Shown: positions 36,951 to 49,493, numbered from the stretch's first letter. The stretch: 64,000 bases of DNA from Crocodylus rhombifer (GCA_038503035.1 JAVSML010024431.1:124001-188000); one strand, 5' to 3'. Program-made: numbers and translations. Notes: generated from the letters alone by a model not told the origin.

Positions 36951-37468
36951 CATTATGTGGGGTTTGGAAATCTGGCAATGGGATAGCAATGTCAATGTTA
37001 ATTGCCACTGTTCTTCTACTACCAAATTTCTGGACCCGTGGGGAGCCCTGCAGGCTGGGTTACATGGCCCTGTGAGCTTGAAATATTGGCAACCTTAGAA
37101 TGTGAAATATTGCCCATCCAGGGCCTCTTGCACTAGTAATTCTGTACATGTGAGTAGGGGGAATGAAGAAATATTTCCTTCTGTCAATCACTGGAATTAA
37201 GCACATATACAGCATTAAGCATATGGACTGTATTAGACAACAAGCTACCTAAAAGAGCAGGAGGGAAGAACAATCACATGTATAGTTTTAAATACATTTA
37301 AAGAATAGAAGAATACAACCATTATATCAGCTCTATCTGACTGCATGCTTACCTCTTCTAAGTTACTGCCTAATTCTTATTAAAATGTAGGTTTTGAAAG
37401 TAGGGTTTGAAATAGGAACTGGTCATAGCACACAAGTTTGAATTAAAGAATATTAATTCAGTTTAATA
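36951..37468. other. Unique sequence, nothing recognised
   Basis: AT-rich stretch with no recognisable coding region, RNA or transposon end. Confidence 0.5.
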
Positions 37469-37476
37469 CTGAAGAT

Positions 37477-37680
37477 CATTGGCGATGTATAGGGGGTGCA
37501 CACAGATGTGTGTGTACCCCGTGAGATTGGTGGTGTACCCCCTGAAAGAAGCGCCGCTGATGCTGTCGGTGGCGTCTGCGAGTGGTCGTTGACTCCCCCT
37601 CCACCACCAACACTGCCGCTGCTGCCACCTGCAGGTGATTGCTGTGTCCCCCCAGCCTCTGGGGGCATGCGTATTTCATG
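37477..37680. mobile_element. Non-autonomous hAT-like element, 204 bp
   Basis: A GC-rich insert flanked by CTGAAGAT (37469-37476) and CTGAAGTT (37681-37688), 7/8. The left end CATTGGCGATGTATAGGGGG parallels the inward-read right end of the 8.3 kb element (CAGTGGTGACACATAGGGGG), so the two are related. The right end is less clear. Open frames of 60-80 codons on both strands are not genes. Confidence 0.55.
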
Positions 37681-37688
37681 CTGAAGTT

Positions 37689-39937
37689 GGATCATAGTAG
37701 TAGTCTTTATCTTCCTGGCATCTTGACTGGGACATCTGTGCTGGGCAAAATGAGAACAACACTGACCAACACAGAATCATTCTGACAACTTCAGAAAAAC
37801 TCATACTTTTGAAAGATGAGGATTTAAGATCTTCCAAAGTTTTGTTCTGGTGGATCGCAAGTTTAAAAGCATGTCTCCCAAACAATTGAGTAGGGAAAAG
37901 TATAATTAATAACTAAGCAGGATATGTAAAAATGCAACTTCTCTATGCCATAAAAGCAATGAGCGTTCCACCTGGTCCCTTTTGGGCTAAGCTGTTTGAT
38001 CAGCTTCCTTCAGTCTCTGTGGATGTCCTTATACTAGTCTAATTGAAGGACCCCTGTTCTCTTTTTATTTTTGCTCTATAAAAAATGCATTGGAGATGTC
38101 TTATAATGAACTTTGATATGGTGAAATGATAATAATGTCCTAATTATATATAAAAATGTAATTACACTTGCTACTATTATAGAAAAACTCCCTTTATAAT
38201 GAAGTGTTATGTTGGAAAAAAGATTTCATTATAGGCAGATTCCTTTACTTGTTAATTTGGACTGTGATTCATTGCTTTAATATTAAAAAAAATTCTTTCT
38301 AAGTTACTTTTGATGTTTCTCATTTATGGTTCGTTTCACTGCTCTGGCACCGTAAGATGCCAAAATTGCAAACTTATTTAAGATGTACTTTAAAATGCAC
38401 CAGTTCTTTCTTTAAAATGAGGATAGAGAAGACGGAGCAAGAGTCCTTGTTTCTTCATTAAAAATAGTCTTGGCTGTAACATGGACTCTAGCAAACATCC
38501 AGGACTTCATTCTAACTGACCACTTATCTTCATTGTTAAAATTCTTCTCAGATCTCAGTTTAAATAAGGGAGTAACTTGACACTTTAAATCACAGATGGA
38601 GGGGAGAGGTTATGGAAAAAAGCAATTCTTGAAAGGAACAATTTAAAGAAAACATGTTAGTCAGTTCTGAAAGTTGCAACTTATCTGAAATCTTCCAAAC
38701 ATCTATATAAAAGAAATACAATATAACCCCAGGTCTAATACATTAAAATTGATGCAACTTCAGTTATAGGAATATTTTCCTTCCCATATCCTGAAAAAGT
38801 GGTAAGTAATCTCGTGCTCAATCATTTTTGTGTTCTAGCAACCAACCTGTGCATTACACTCTTAACATGTAATGGTACAGCCTAGGATTGGTTAAATCCA
38901 GACCAGGTTAGGTCTACTCCTTAAGAAATCATAAAAGTATTTTTTTAATAATATGAAATAGGATTTTTCTAACTTAGGGAAGACCTACTAGACTGCATAT
39001 AGGAATGGGTGTGAACTGACAAGAGTCCTCACCAGCTCCAACAAACCAAATGGTCATTGTAAAGAATCAGAAGTCATAATTTTCTATGCTTGTTTCTTAT
39101 ACTCATCAGAACAATCCCATCATATATACTGCAGATGCTGTTATTCCTAAAGCCCTTTTTATTTAGGACTACTGTAGCTTAGATCCTAACTTTTTGTCCC
39201 TAGAGGGCTAAGTCAGGCGCTCCCTACAAAGTTCCAATACTTGCTACAAGAACGGGGCTGTAGGAAAAGTTAATTTGTTTATGGGTAAAACAAGAGACAC
39301 TTAAGTATGAGTCATACACTCAATGCTTGCTTTCTTCAAGATGATCATCTAGACCTAGATTTTTTTTGTTCTCTTTGAATTATAGTTCAAATATAAGGTG
39401 TACCTCCCAGCTTCCTTACAAGTTTCTGGTCTGAAACCATGCAGCTTTGTGTGGGTTCTTGAGAAAGCACAGCCATGTTCTCATTTCACACACAACACAG
39501 AGCAACCAAAGAAAATGGATATTTTGTGACAGAAACTCAATCAGAAACTAAATACGCAGAATTTAAGTCCAATATTCTTATTGTTTTGTTTTGTCTGTTT
39601 CTGCACACTACAAGCTTCTCCACTCTGTCACAGTCCTATGGCTGTTATACTTTATTGTTCCTCTTACAAGGTTAGATTGTGCCATGAAATTCTTTTCTAG
39701 TAAATCTAGAAAAAATCAAAATCTTAAAAAAAAAATATTCCCACATGCAAGCCAGAAAGAAATTCCATGCAGAAGAATGGAAGCATTTCTGCAGCTACCA
39801 GGAATTATGATATTTTAGGTTCACATATATGGTATTATACCTTATGGACAAAAGTATGGTATGTCCTGATGCTAATGTGGTAATACGTGGCATCACTAGA
39901 ATATCCTATTTGTAATCACTGTATAAATATTATTCAA
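37689..39937. other. Unique AT-rich sequence
   Basis: No gene, RNA or transposon end is recognised over this 2.2-kb stretch. Confidence 0.55.
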
Positions 39938-40000
39938 TTCGCAGAGCAACCCAACAAAGCACAACTTATCTCTGCTTCACAGCTAGGAACTCAGATTCTG
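39938..40000 (+). repeat. MIR/L2-like ancient repeat scrap
   Basis: GCAGAGCAACCCAACAAAGC, then ACAACTTATCTCTGCTTCAC and AGCTAGGAACTCAG follow the MIR pattern 'caaccctatgaggtaggt..ttatctccattttacagatgaggaaactgag'. It is short and decayed. Confidence 0.4.
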
Positions 40001-40239
40001 ATATGAAGGGTATCAGTGTTATTCAGAAAAATTCTGTGAAAGACACAAATGCAATTTAGATCAATTTCTAAGAATCTAAGAGAGCAGAACTACAACCCAT
40101 AGAACAAATCATCAGTAGAAATAAAACTGTATGAGTGAGAAAGGGGATGAAATATAGCACCCTATTTCATGTAGACAAGAGATGCTCATGATTTCCAGCT
40201 TAGGGCTCCCCACAGGTCAGGAGATTTGGTGGCCAGGGA
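40001..40239. other. Unique sequence
   Basis: Nothing recognised. Confidence 0.5.
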
Positions 40240-40529
40240 GTGGTGACCATTAATATGGCCACCCTTCCCCCTGCCAAATTCCCAAACCCCAAGCTCCATA
40301 TGTTGGGTAGAGGCTGCATCATGCTCCCTCACCCCAACCGATGGCTGGATGGGGCCAGGCCATGTCCCCTAGCAGCTGAATCAGGGCCAGGCCATGCCCC
40401 CTTCCCTCCACAGAACCCAGTTGGGAGTGGGGTGAGCACAGCTGAGGGCCCCACCACAACTGCCCTGGGTCCTGGATCAGGACCATGGGCCAGATCCAGC
40501 CCACAGAGCAAAAAGGTTGAACACCACTG
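40240..40529. mobile_element. Partial hAT-like element, right end only
   Basis: GC-rich sequence ends in AAAAGGTTGAACACCACTG. This is the reverse complement of a CAGTGGTGTTCAACC start, a common hAT-type terminus. No matching left terminus or 8-bp duplication of the following ATCTAGCC was found, so the element looks truncated. The 96-codon frame inside is not a gene. Confidence 0.45.
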
Positions 40530-40537
40530 ATCTAGCC

Positions 40538-41209
40538 CACCTCAAGGACCCCTTGTAGCTGTGGTCCTTGTTTAGCTGTGGTAATAATAGTTTATCCAAA
40601 AAAAAGGAAAATACAGATTGAGAAGCTGACGACATCTCGCTGAATGTGGGAAGAACACACTGAATTCTGGAAAAAGAAGGCTGTTCACCTTTTGGAGCTT
40701 CAGGTGAAGTCATGTGGAGCACCCATCTCCTGACTCTGCTGACAGCCCAAATTTTCCTTCTGACAAAGGACCACTGTGAATAATTTCAGGTGTATATTTT
40801 GGCTTTATTACCTGTGAAGTGTTAAAATTGGACTTATAATGAAAAACTAATTAGTGTAATGACAAAGTTGCTCAAACCCTCTATTAAAATAAAAATAATA
40901 GGAATACTTAGCACTATGCAACTGATGTACTCACAACATTATTACAAGTTAGGTAAGTATAATTGTAGACCAAGTCCCACATCAGTTTTGAGGGGGAAGA
41001 GATTCATGGAATGGTTTTCATTGCTAACACATTACGTGTAGCATCGCTATTTTTACCCTGATACAATAAAACAAACTCTTCGAAGGACTGTCTGGCCTTA
41101 TCTTACAGTTAGGTCACTAGACCTAGATATTTATCCAATTTCTGGGTAAATACCAAATAGTGGACACAGCCCTCACACACTGTTCTTTTTATTCTAATCT
41201 CCCTTCAGC
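40538..41209. other. Unique sequence
   Basis: Nothing recognised. Confidence 0.5.
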
Positions 41210-41217
41210 ATCTACCT

Positions 41218-41870
41218 CAGGGAGGGGCAAAATACAGCCCACAGGACGTATTCAGGCCACATGTTGATCCTATCCAGCTGTCCAGCTGCCACTGGGAGCA
41301 TGAGGAGGGAGGACTGTGCTCTGGGCCACTCCACTCATCTGCAGCTGTGGCCAGGCCACACAGCATGCAGATTCCTCCATGCCCCTACATCCATCTCCCT
41401 CTGCCAGCTTCCTGTTGGCACTGTGGCTGCACAGTCCTTGCTCCTCAGCCACCAGCAGCTGGACCTGCACAGAGCAGCCACCCCCAACTTTTCCAGTGTG
41501 GCGTGGCAGCAGGGGCTCATTGCAAGGGGCAGGGGAGCAGGCAGTACGGCTACTCAGCACACTGCATCATGACCCGTCCCATGTGGGCCTGGTGGCCAGT
41601 GACTACAGCACCAGGGCTCTACAGTGCCACCAGGAAGCCAGGTAGGGGGTGGGATGGACATGACAGGGTGAAGGAGTCCGTGCTGCATGGCCCAAGCCTG
41701 GCTGCAGCAAAGCAGAGTGGCATAGGGTGCAGCCCTCCCTCCTCAGGGTCCCAGTGGTGGCCAGTGACCTGGATAGGATCATTTGCCCCCTCTCCCCCAC
41801 AACTACCTTGTCCTCAACAGCTCACCGAAGCTACTTAAATAGCCCTCCAGCCCAATAATTGCCCACCCCG
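41218..41870. mobile_element. Non-autonomous hAT-type element, 653 bp
   Basis: The left end CAGGGAGGGGCAAAATACAG matches the inward-read right end CGGGGTGGGCAATTATTGGG. The flanks ATCTACCT (41210-41217) and ATGTAACT (41871-41878) match at 6/8. The interior is very GC-rich with overlapping open frames on both strands (up to 163 codons) that show no transposase motif and no bias to one strand. I call these frames chance. Confidence 0.72.
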
Positions 41871-41878
41871 ATGTAACT

Positions 41879-43261
41879 TGGTGGCTTCCTTGTCAAGCCT
41901 ATTGAGCCATTCTTGAAAGAGTTCAAGGAAACAATTCTTCTCTACATTTCAAACTAACTTTATTGACTGTTCCTCTGCCAGACTGAGATGTTAATGTTGA
42001 TGTATGAAGAGAGAAATTCTCCTATTAGCAAAGCCTAGGATAGCAGGGTAATCATCATGATTTTTGACAGAAGGCACACCTTTGAAGACTCTAAGATCCT
42101 TGCAGCCTTTAAAAATTTCATTCCAGGCTAGCCACTTGCAAGATATTTCAAAAGCTTAAACTTCTCTTGATCAAAGGTGCTTTTGAATAACACTATTATG
42201 TTCTCCTCCTTAAATCCTGTCTGCTTGGCAGTGTTGGTGAAAAATTCGGCAGTTTCCTCCTTTTTCTACTAGTGAAATGTACTATAGCATGCAAAGTAGA
42301 TGTATATCATTCGTTGGGACTGTCATAGGCTCTGTTGATATCTGAGGATCTGACAACCTAGAATAATGCCTTCAAAAAAACAGATTGCCTAGAAGAGCAC
42401 AAAGCTGACTACAGCTAGTAGGATCTCTGCACATAACGCGACCATATGGAAATACCAGTTGGTATTCATGTACATTAAAAATAATATTAATTTAAAAATT
42501 GTATTATAAACCACAATTTCAGGTCTGGCTTACACACTTGCTCTTCCATTTTGGCATCATACTGTGCCTGCAATAGTATATATGTACCTATTTTGTGTAC
42601 AAACACTTACTTGCATGGGCAAATTGGACACCTTAGCTGATTAGCACACAAAAACCAAGCAAGCCATTCAGTTCTGTGAGCAGATTCAGTTTTACCAGTA
42701 ATAGCTATTGTGCAAAATTTGAAGCTAATTTGTAGGTTGCTGAAAGTATGGCCTTTCACATGAGGTTGATCCAGTATATGTTGTTCTGATTATGTTCTGA
42801 AGTTCTATATGTTCTGATTATGCTTGATGCTGTATTTAGACAAATATACCTGCTGGGTGGTGGGGTTGGGGGGGGGAATCAATGGATATTTAAAGCAAAC
42901 TTACTGTAAATTAAGTTTCCCTGGAGGCAGACACTCCTTATCTCAAGGACACATCCAACAGAAACAGCAGCCATCCTGTTTACAGTGCCCTGTTGATGTC
43001 CCTCAGTCCTGTTCCATGGTTTGTTTAAATATTGGTTTCTGTGACGATTGTGTCAGCAAGTATGCCATGTTCAATGAAGACACATTTGTCCACTAAAAAG
43101 TGAACTAAGGCCTCTGATGGATTACATACACATTAGCATGTAGTTTTCAAAATATAATGACTTCCATTCACTATTGACTTGAACCAGATTGATGTCCTTT
43201 GCCTAGAACGGTATCTAAACCTAATCTCATTTCTTGTCCCATTACCCTTAGTAGCTTTACC
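41879..43261. other. Unique sequence with a small duplication
   Basis: No gene is recognised. Near 42778-42822 the word GTTCTGATTATG occurs twice about 27 bases apart. A G-run (about 42859-42872) follows. Confidence 0.5.
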
Positions 43262-43345
43262 TAATCAGGGCCCCATTGTGCTACACATTGTACAAGCATA
43301 TATCAAGAAAAATCAGCTGTCAGAAGCAGTTTACAGTCTAATGAC
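43262..43345 (+). repeat. Ancient amniote dispersed-repeat scrap
   Basis: TAATCAGGGCCCCATTGTGC, ACACATTGTACAAGCATATA and AGCAGTTTACAGTCTAATGA recall the old repeat 'ggccccattgtgctaggc..tgtacaaacac...gagcttacaatctaa' that is frequent in sauropsids. A fainter relative lies at about 9230-9325. Class not settled. Confidence 0.45.
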
Positions 43346-44957
43346 GCTGTTATTCGTTTCTACATTTGATTCAATAAAAGGCCCCATTTTTATATTAGTG
43401 GAGATGCCAGAGGATTCTCAGTCTGCTGAACCTGAGTGGCAAAGACTCAAGGGAGTCCTGCCAAAAAGTTTCCATTGGCCTTGCTTATAAAAACTTATGA
43501 AAAGAGTATTCTTGCCTCTTGACTCTAATTTTATACAAAGCTATTAATGTGGATGGGCAATTACCATTCAAGATCAAACCTCTGTTCAAAACATATCTTA
43601 CTGTGCCTTCGTTTGAAAGCCAAGGAAAACTGTATTTGATGTTTCCTGCTATAACTGGTCACAAGAGGTATCAGTAAGAGCCTTAGCTAATTCTTAAGGT
43701 TGTCCTCACCTCCATACCTACTTGTTCCCCTTCCCAGAAAATGTTTCATCCACCAAAAATCAAATCAGTCATGTTCCCCTGACCTGCACCATCAGTTCTA
43801 CCCACACATCATGCCTCTCTCAAAATTAATCTGACTTCCTTCTGGAGTTTCCCAAGGGTTTCTCCCCTCATGAAAGTGTGGAGGCTGTTGCAGTGGGGTT
43901 CACCATTCACTGGAGAACCCCACCGTGGATGCCTTCCATACAGGGTTCTCTGCAGGGATATGGAAAATAGGAAAGAAGAAAGAAACAGAAAAGTCATCCC
44001 ACTGTTCACAGGAGAACCTTGAGCTGCTGAGCCCTTCTTCAGCTCCCTCCTTCTCTTCCTTTTTCTGCAAAAATAGAATGGGGGAAGGAGAGAGCACTGC
44101 CTGCTTCTGGCAGCAACTCTTAGTGGCTGCTGTCACCAACGAGACAGACAGATGTGTAAAACAGACAGTCAGAGAGGTTTTACCTCAGATGCTATTAAAA
44201 CATACCCCTCAGTAACATAGCTTGCTTCTTAGAGATTTAATTTCCCAACTCTGTGACCAATTGCAACCAGTCACCCTTTACATTTTCAGGTCCTTTGCTT
44301 TTCTAATTTAAAGTGTGTGCACATGCACACACTTAATGTTTCAAAAATAGGCATCTGGAGCAGGATTGGAAAATCTGTATGCAAAAGGTGCACGTAATTA
44401 AAGCAGATACATTCAGATATGGATATCAATGGATATTTGTATGTTTTGTGTATCCCAGTATGTAATATCCCAGGAACATCCCATTATCAAATGCATATTT
44501 TGTAGGTTTGAAAAGATGGTTCTTACTATCACCAAGACTCAAGACTGGGATGCACTTGCCTAGGTTTTGTAGGGTTTCAGTCTGCAAATATTCCTATTGA
44601 CTTAAAAGCAATTTCACATGGAGTAACGAGCTCCACCACTGAAAAAGGTGAATCACAATTTGACTCTTACTGATATTATTTATTACTGCATCTTGCCCCA
44701 GGAGTCTTTTCTGAGGGCTAATGGGGGAATATTGTGGAGCAGTAAAACCGGTAAAGTCTACAATGGGGTGATGAACTGTCACTTTTTAGTCATTAAGAGG
44801 GCAGACAGAAGTGTAGCTATCTGTTCTGACTGAGAATGCTTTGCAGGAAGTGTTATGAATTACAACGATCCTCCAAACCAAACAGAAGTTAACTGTTGGT
44901 TCCAGGAGGGAGGGGAATGTAGCTGCTGGATGGGAGTAGGCAGCCAGTTTCCCCTAG
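43346..44957. other. Unique sequence, nothing recognised
   Basis: Opposed open frames around 43809-44215 (66-96 codons) resemble nothing known. An ACAGAAGTTA word at 44882-44891 recurs at 45205-45214 around the fold-back element that follows. Confidence 0.5.
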
Positions 44958-45204
44958 CAATGGCCCCTCCTCTCTCCCAGTCTGTCCCTGTTTCAGAATG
45001 GGAGGGGCAAAAAGGAAGAGTGATCACTCTAGGGTTCCCCAGCCAGTGCTGGAGTGGGTGTATTGGAGCCCCCTTCCATCTCAGGGGTGCTCCAATATAC
45101 CCACTCCACCCTCCAGTAGAGGCGGAACCCCCCACAAACTCCAAACCCTCCGCTCCGTTTCCTCTCCCGTTCTGAAAACAGCTTGAGTCTGAGAGGCAGC
45201 GCAG
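44958..45204. repeat. Fold-back element with long hairpin
   Basis: The inner stem GGAGTGGGTGTATTGGAGC (45051-45069) pairs with GCTCCAATATACCCACTCC (45089-45107) at 18 of 19 positions, closing a 19-base loop that has its own CCCC/GGGG pair. Outward, CTGTTTCAGAATGGGAGGGG (44987-45006) pairs imperfectly with TCTCCCGTTCTGAAAACAG (about 45162-45181), with weaker pairing beyond. A ~200-base RNA or single strand could therefore fold along its length. A 10-bp direct repeat ACAGAAGTTA lies at 44882-44891 and 45205-45214, possibly an insertion duplication, though it is not centred on the hairpin. It is probably a short inverted-repeat transposon. The class is unknown. Confidence 0.65.
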
Positions 45205-45214
45205 ACAGAAGTTA

Positions 45215-46116
45215 CAGAAGATGCTCTGTTTTGAAACATCATCTGACCACTCATATAATGAGGGTTCAGATTTTTGCCTGATTTATCATTTTTGAAGCAG
45301 TCTGCAGCCATGTACTTGTCTTTAGTCATGGATATAAGCTGCTTTCTGTGGTCAGATCAGGCAAAAATTATCATTTTTGTCTACACTCTAAAAGTATCTT
45401 ACAACCAGTTTGTATGAGATTTCATAGCCTCTGTTCCTAAAACCTTTGGTGAGGTGTGCAAAAGAACAACCCTCAGAGGAGGTAAACATAATAAAGCTCT
45501 TCCTAGCTCAGCCATTAACATTTCTTTATATTTATCTGGAGGAGCTGCTATTATATCTTACATAATACTATAAATGCAACAATGCTATAGCTTAGTATTC
45601 CCACTTGAATTCCCTCCTGCGGTTTTGTGGGTACAGTAAACCCACCTGCTAGAGGGGAAGGTCAGATAATCGACGATAATCTATTCTGCCTGTTTCCTCA
45701 CCAGATAACTTTAAGTATTGGACTTAGCTTTTAATTCCTCAACTACTCCAGGAAACTGTAATGGGCTATTTTATGGCAATCAGCATAAAGAGACTTTCAA
45801 GCTGTGGGCTGTTGAACTGATGCACTCCAATAATAATGTTTCAAAAAGAGATATTATAGTCTATCTTCCAAAAGGGATTTGTCTAAGTAAAAGAAAAAAA
45901 TGATATGCCATTGCCTATAGCTCATGTATTGAATACAGTAATTTGGTGTAAAACAAATAATGATTGTGAAAGGACCATTACATCACTATAATCATCAGAA
46001 GCTGCTAAGTGTGCACTGGTTTGATAGCGGTGCATACATGTATAGCTGTGTAATGACCAGGGCATAGACAGTCCAGCTCAGTGCTTAGGACCAAGACTAC
46101 AGAGTCAGGCAGCCAG
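45215..46116. other. Unique sequence, nothing recognised
   Basis: No gene, RNA or transposon end is recognised here. Confidence 0.5.
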
Positions 46117-46124
46117 AATATAAG

Positions 46125-46500
46125 CAGGGGTCTACTCAATTCACAATTTTATGGATTTTGTGGAAAACACAAAATGCAGGATAGTCCACAAAATCAACTT
46201 AAAAAAATAAACTTAATAAAAATAAGTGGGAGCCAGCAGTCCTTGCTGATGTGGTATGGCCTTGCAGCCCACCTGGGGTGAGGGAGAAGGTGCTAGCTGG
46301 TGGGGTGAAGTGAAGGGCAGCAAACAAGACAGTGGCTGCCCCCTTGTCCCTCCTCCCCCTGGCAGGGGTTTCTCTGCCAATCAGCACTAAAGGATGGGGT
46401 CAGGGAAGCACACCTAGGAAATATCTGTGAAATTTGCCCTATATGCCATGATCAGCCCAGGAAAAGTGTTTAGTTTCACTGCAACTTAAGTAGGTCCCTA
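46125..46500. mobile_element. Non-autonomous hAT-type element, 376 bp
   Basis: The left end CAGGGGTCTACTCAATTCAC parallels the inward-read right end TAGGGACCTACTTAAGTTGC. It is flanked by perfect 8-bp direct repeats AATATAAG at 46117-46124 and 46501-46508. No transposase is encoded. A second hAT-type element begins 15 bases further on. Confidence 0.85.
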
Positions 46501-46514
46501 AATATAAGCTAAAG

Positions 46515-46816
46515 CAATGATACTCAACCAGTGTGCCACCTTGTGATCTTTGCAAGGTTTCTCAGAGTGTCATATAATGTTAGCACGGTTAGGTATGCAA
46601 ACATGATCTACAGGATAAACCCAGAGATTTCAAATAGAAATCAATAGTGTTAACAACATTCTGACTTACGGTTTTTCTGAGGTTTTTTTGCCACAGAAGC
46701 ATAGCTTTATTTTTCTGTTGTCAAAAACTGAGTGAAATCTAAGACCTAACATTTTCTGAGAGGTGCCTTGAGTCTACTGAGGGGTACCTTGGATCTAAAA
46801 AGATTGAGAATTACTG
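46515..46816. mobile_element. Non-autonomous hAT-type element, 302 bp
   Basis: The left end CAATGATACTCAACCAG and the inward-read right end CAGTAATTCTCAATCT are decayed forms of the common CAGTGGTTCTCAA terminus. The flanks AGCTAAAG (46507-46514) and ATCTAAAA (46817-46824) agree at 6/8. The left duplication overlaps by two bases the right duplication of the preceding element. Inside, GTGTGCCACCTTGTGATC and TTTGCAAGG resemble the 'tgccgcgagatctttgcaagg' body of this family. Confidence 0.72.
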
Positions 46817-47036
46817 ATCTAAAAAGTGTCCAGAGTCAGAAAATTAATCAGTATCTTAAAAGGGCTGAAAACAACAGTCTAAGGGTTTTTTCTTGACCAG
46901 TTACTGGTGATATATCTACATAGTAAATGAGACTGAGCACTGAAACCGGGCACATTGCTGAGAATTAAGCCCCAGTCATACATGTCCTCTCCTGATTATA
47001 TTGGCAGCATGTTTGTGGTGGCACTGAGCCATCCAT

Positions 47037-47839
47037 TATGAGTGTGTGAAGCAGGCCCTATTCAATTCAGACTCGAATTCAGCCTGAATCAGGGACAGTG
47101 ATTTAATTTGTTGATTCAGATCACTGTCCCTGATTTGATTCGGCCGAATCTGAATCTGAAGATTCGATGCTGATTTGGAGAATCAGCAATTCAGACATAG
47201 ACACAGCTTGAAATGTTTTTTCTATATACCTCGAGGTACCAGTACGGCTCGTGATCGCTGCGATGCTGGGGCAGATGGAGCGTCCCACAGGAGTGTGTGG
47301 GGGCCCTCCATGTGCTCAGTGGTTAACCTGGAAGTGGATCAGAAGCACTTCCAGTCCACTTCTGAGTCCACTGGGGAGAACTCTGGGAACCCCCCCCCAC
47401 TCAGGTATTGGTCACAAAGGGGCCCCAAGTGACCCCTCCGCACCCAGGAGGCACCAGTCACCAAGCTGGGGCATGGGCAGGGAGAGGGGGGCCTGGAGGG
47501 TGGGGGATGGCCCTGCGTGCTTCCCAGTGGACTGGAAGCACTTCTGGTTCACTTCTGGGTCTGCTGCTAAGTGTGCTGGGGAGTCCCCTGTGCTTCTGTG
47601 GGATGCTCCACATGCCCCAGTATTGCAGTGTTGATGAGCTGCCTGCTGCCTAGAGGTATGTAGAAAAAACATTTAAAGCTGTGTCTGTGTCCCAATCTCT
47701 GAATCAATTTGGAGGGTTCTGATTTGATTTGGAGAGATTAAAGGGTCCACTGATTTGATTTGGATTCAGAGATTCGGCCACCAAATCGAGCTGAATCTCT
47801 GCTGAATTGAATCAGGAACCAAAGCTTCACACAGACCTA
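47037..47839. mobile_element. Fold-back hAT-like element, full copy B (803 bp)
   Basis: It is flanked by perfect CCATCCAT duplications (47029-47036 and 47840-47847), with ends TATGAGTGTGTGAAG and CTTCACACAGACCTA. Its left outer arm (AATCAGGGACAGTGATTTAA..TCACTGTCCCTGATTTGATT) corresponds to the right outer arm of copy A. Its right outer arm (GGAGAGATTAAAGGGTCCAC) corresponds to copy A's left arm, so B lies in the opposite orientation. The inner halves again mirror each other from about 47198 to 47690 (CGATGCTGGGGCAGATGGAG on the left, CTCCACATGCCCCAGTATTG on the right). No transposase is present. Open frames of 80-127 codons on both strands follow from the palindrome. Confidence 0.88.
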
Positions 47840-47847
47840 CCATCCAT

Positions 47848-49490
47848 CCTGCAAGTTTGTGATCCCAGGTGAGTGAAGTGGGCACAAATGAGCAGGGCTT
47901 ATTTCACAGCAGAAAGTCTATTCACTGATAAGGAGCCATGCAGACTTGCGCTTAGTGACTGAAGAACCTGCTCTAAAGATTTGGATGTTAGCCAATTGCC
48001 TGGGATGACCATTCCCATGGGTGTAGAAGTCTGTCTGCAAGGGCTTGCCCATCAAGGGATTGCTTGCTGGGATCTGGTCCAGGCCTGCAGTTAATACTAT
48101 ATGTATTAAACTTGCTGACAGTGAGGGTAATATCAGAAGTCTTTATTACCCATAAGGGAATGGGCTGACAGGGAATGCAATACTGAGAGCAAAGAGAATT
48201 CTAAGCTCCTTATTAGGTTTGTTGACCTCTAGGTCCTATCATTCCAATAAGTGCAGATCAGCTCCTGACAGGTCAAAACACCATTCCTCTTAAAGATGGG
48301 GGGCTGAGAGATGCCAAGTCTATGACTTCTCATGCTTTTCTTAGACTCTTGGAATGAAGCCCAAAAGCTTACACTATCTTAAGCTGGGTATGGGCAAACT
48401 GGATGTGTAAACATGCTAGCTATTTTCACTAGATGTAGCTAAATCCTGAGAAAACTGATGAAAGCATTCTATACAGAAGAAGCATGTAGCTGGTTTCAAG
48501 CCCAGTAACACATAGGAGAAATGGTACCCACACTAGTAATGAAGAACAAATCCAGGGAGATTCCTAAACCTACTGAATAGGAGTCTAAAATGTTGGGATT
48601 TGAATATCAAAGGGAACCATCTGTACAGAACCTTCCTCAAGAGTACAAGGTGACAAGATCTAAATGAACAATGAAGCCAGTGACCCACTTGAAGAGGTAA
48701 TTTGTTGTTCAACCTGTGTTCTCATTAAATATGGCTTGTCCATATAAAACCACTGGGGATAGGGGAAGAGATAGAATAAGAAGAGACATATATGGATTTG
48801 TTGCTGTTTTTTTAAAATTATTATCAGAGAGCCAAGTAGGAAGTGACTAGAAAGGATCTAGGTAACAGCTCTATAGTCAAGCAGGGAGATGGACAAGACA
48901 CCGCCCACATACACATACTGAAGAAAAGAGAGGGACTGTATTTAGGCATAATACTATTTTATGTTACATATTTTGCTAATTTCCCAGTTCAGTTTTAGAA
49001 CAAATGTGCCCATCTTAGTTTTAGAACAAATGACTCTTTTTATGACTACCGTTATCATAAGACGTGGCACATTCTTTGTACCAGTATTTTTTTCATTACT
49101 ATTTACCACAAATTTACACTCAAGGGTAGATTCTGACCCTCTCATTCACACAGGATAGTTCCTTATTCCATGAACACTATACTAAATTCTACTTGGAATC
49201 AATAGGATTTCTGACTGAGTAAAGCATTGAGTGTAAATTAGGGTAGTAAACTCTGGCCCTATGATGAGAAGAGAAGAGAGTTTCTAACATTCTTAATTAT
49301 GAGTATTCTCAGCTCATTTGTAGAGGACCAAATGTAAATAGGATGCATCTCAAACTATCACTCAATAATTCAAAACCAAATTAGCAATGATCAGTGGTGA
49401 AAGAAAATTACCATAAGTTAGGAGCAAATGAATGAAACGGAACCTCTCCTGAGCTGGCGTTTTTAAAGACAAGCAATACCAACAATCCCC
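47848..49490. other. Unique sequence, nothing recognised
   Basis: No gene, RNA or transposon end is recognised here. Confidence 0.5.
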
Positions 49491-49493
49491 ATG

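Noticed and set aside
40190..40240. Left terminus and duplication for the 40.2-40.5 kb hAT-like element
   Set aside because: No CA-ended terminus preceded by an ATCTAGCC-like 8-mer was found; kept only as a partial element.
41347..41838. 163-codon plus-strand frame
   Set aside because: It lies wholly inside a 653-bp hAT-type element, with competing frames on the other strand and no transposase motif.
45051..45107. microRNA gene from the strong hairpin
   Set aside because: The hairpin is part of a larger imperfect fold typical of short inverted-repeat transposons. Nothing in the sequence shows processing.
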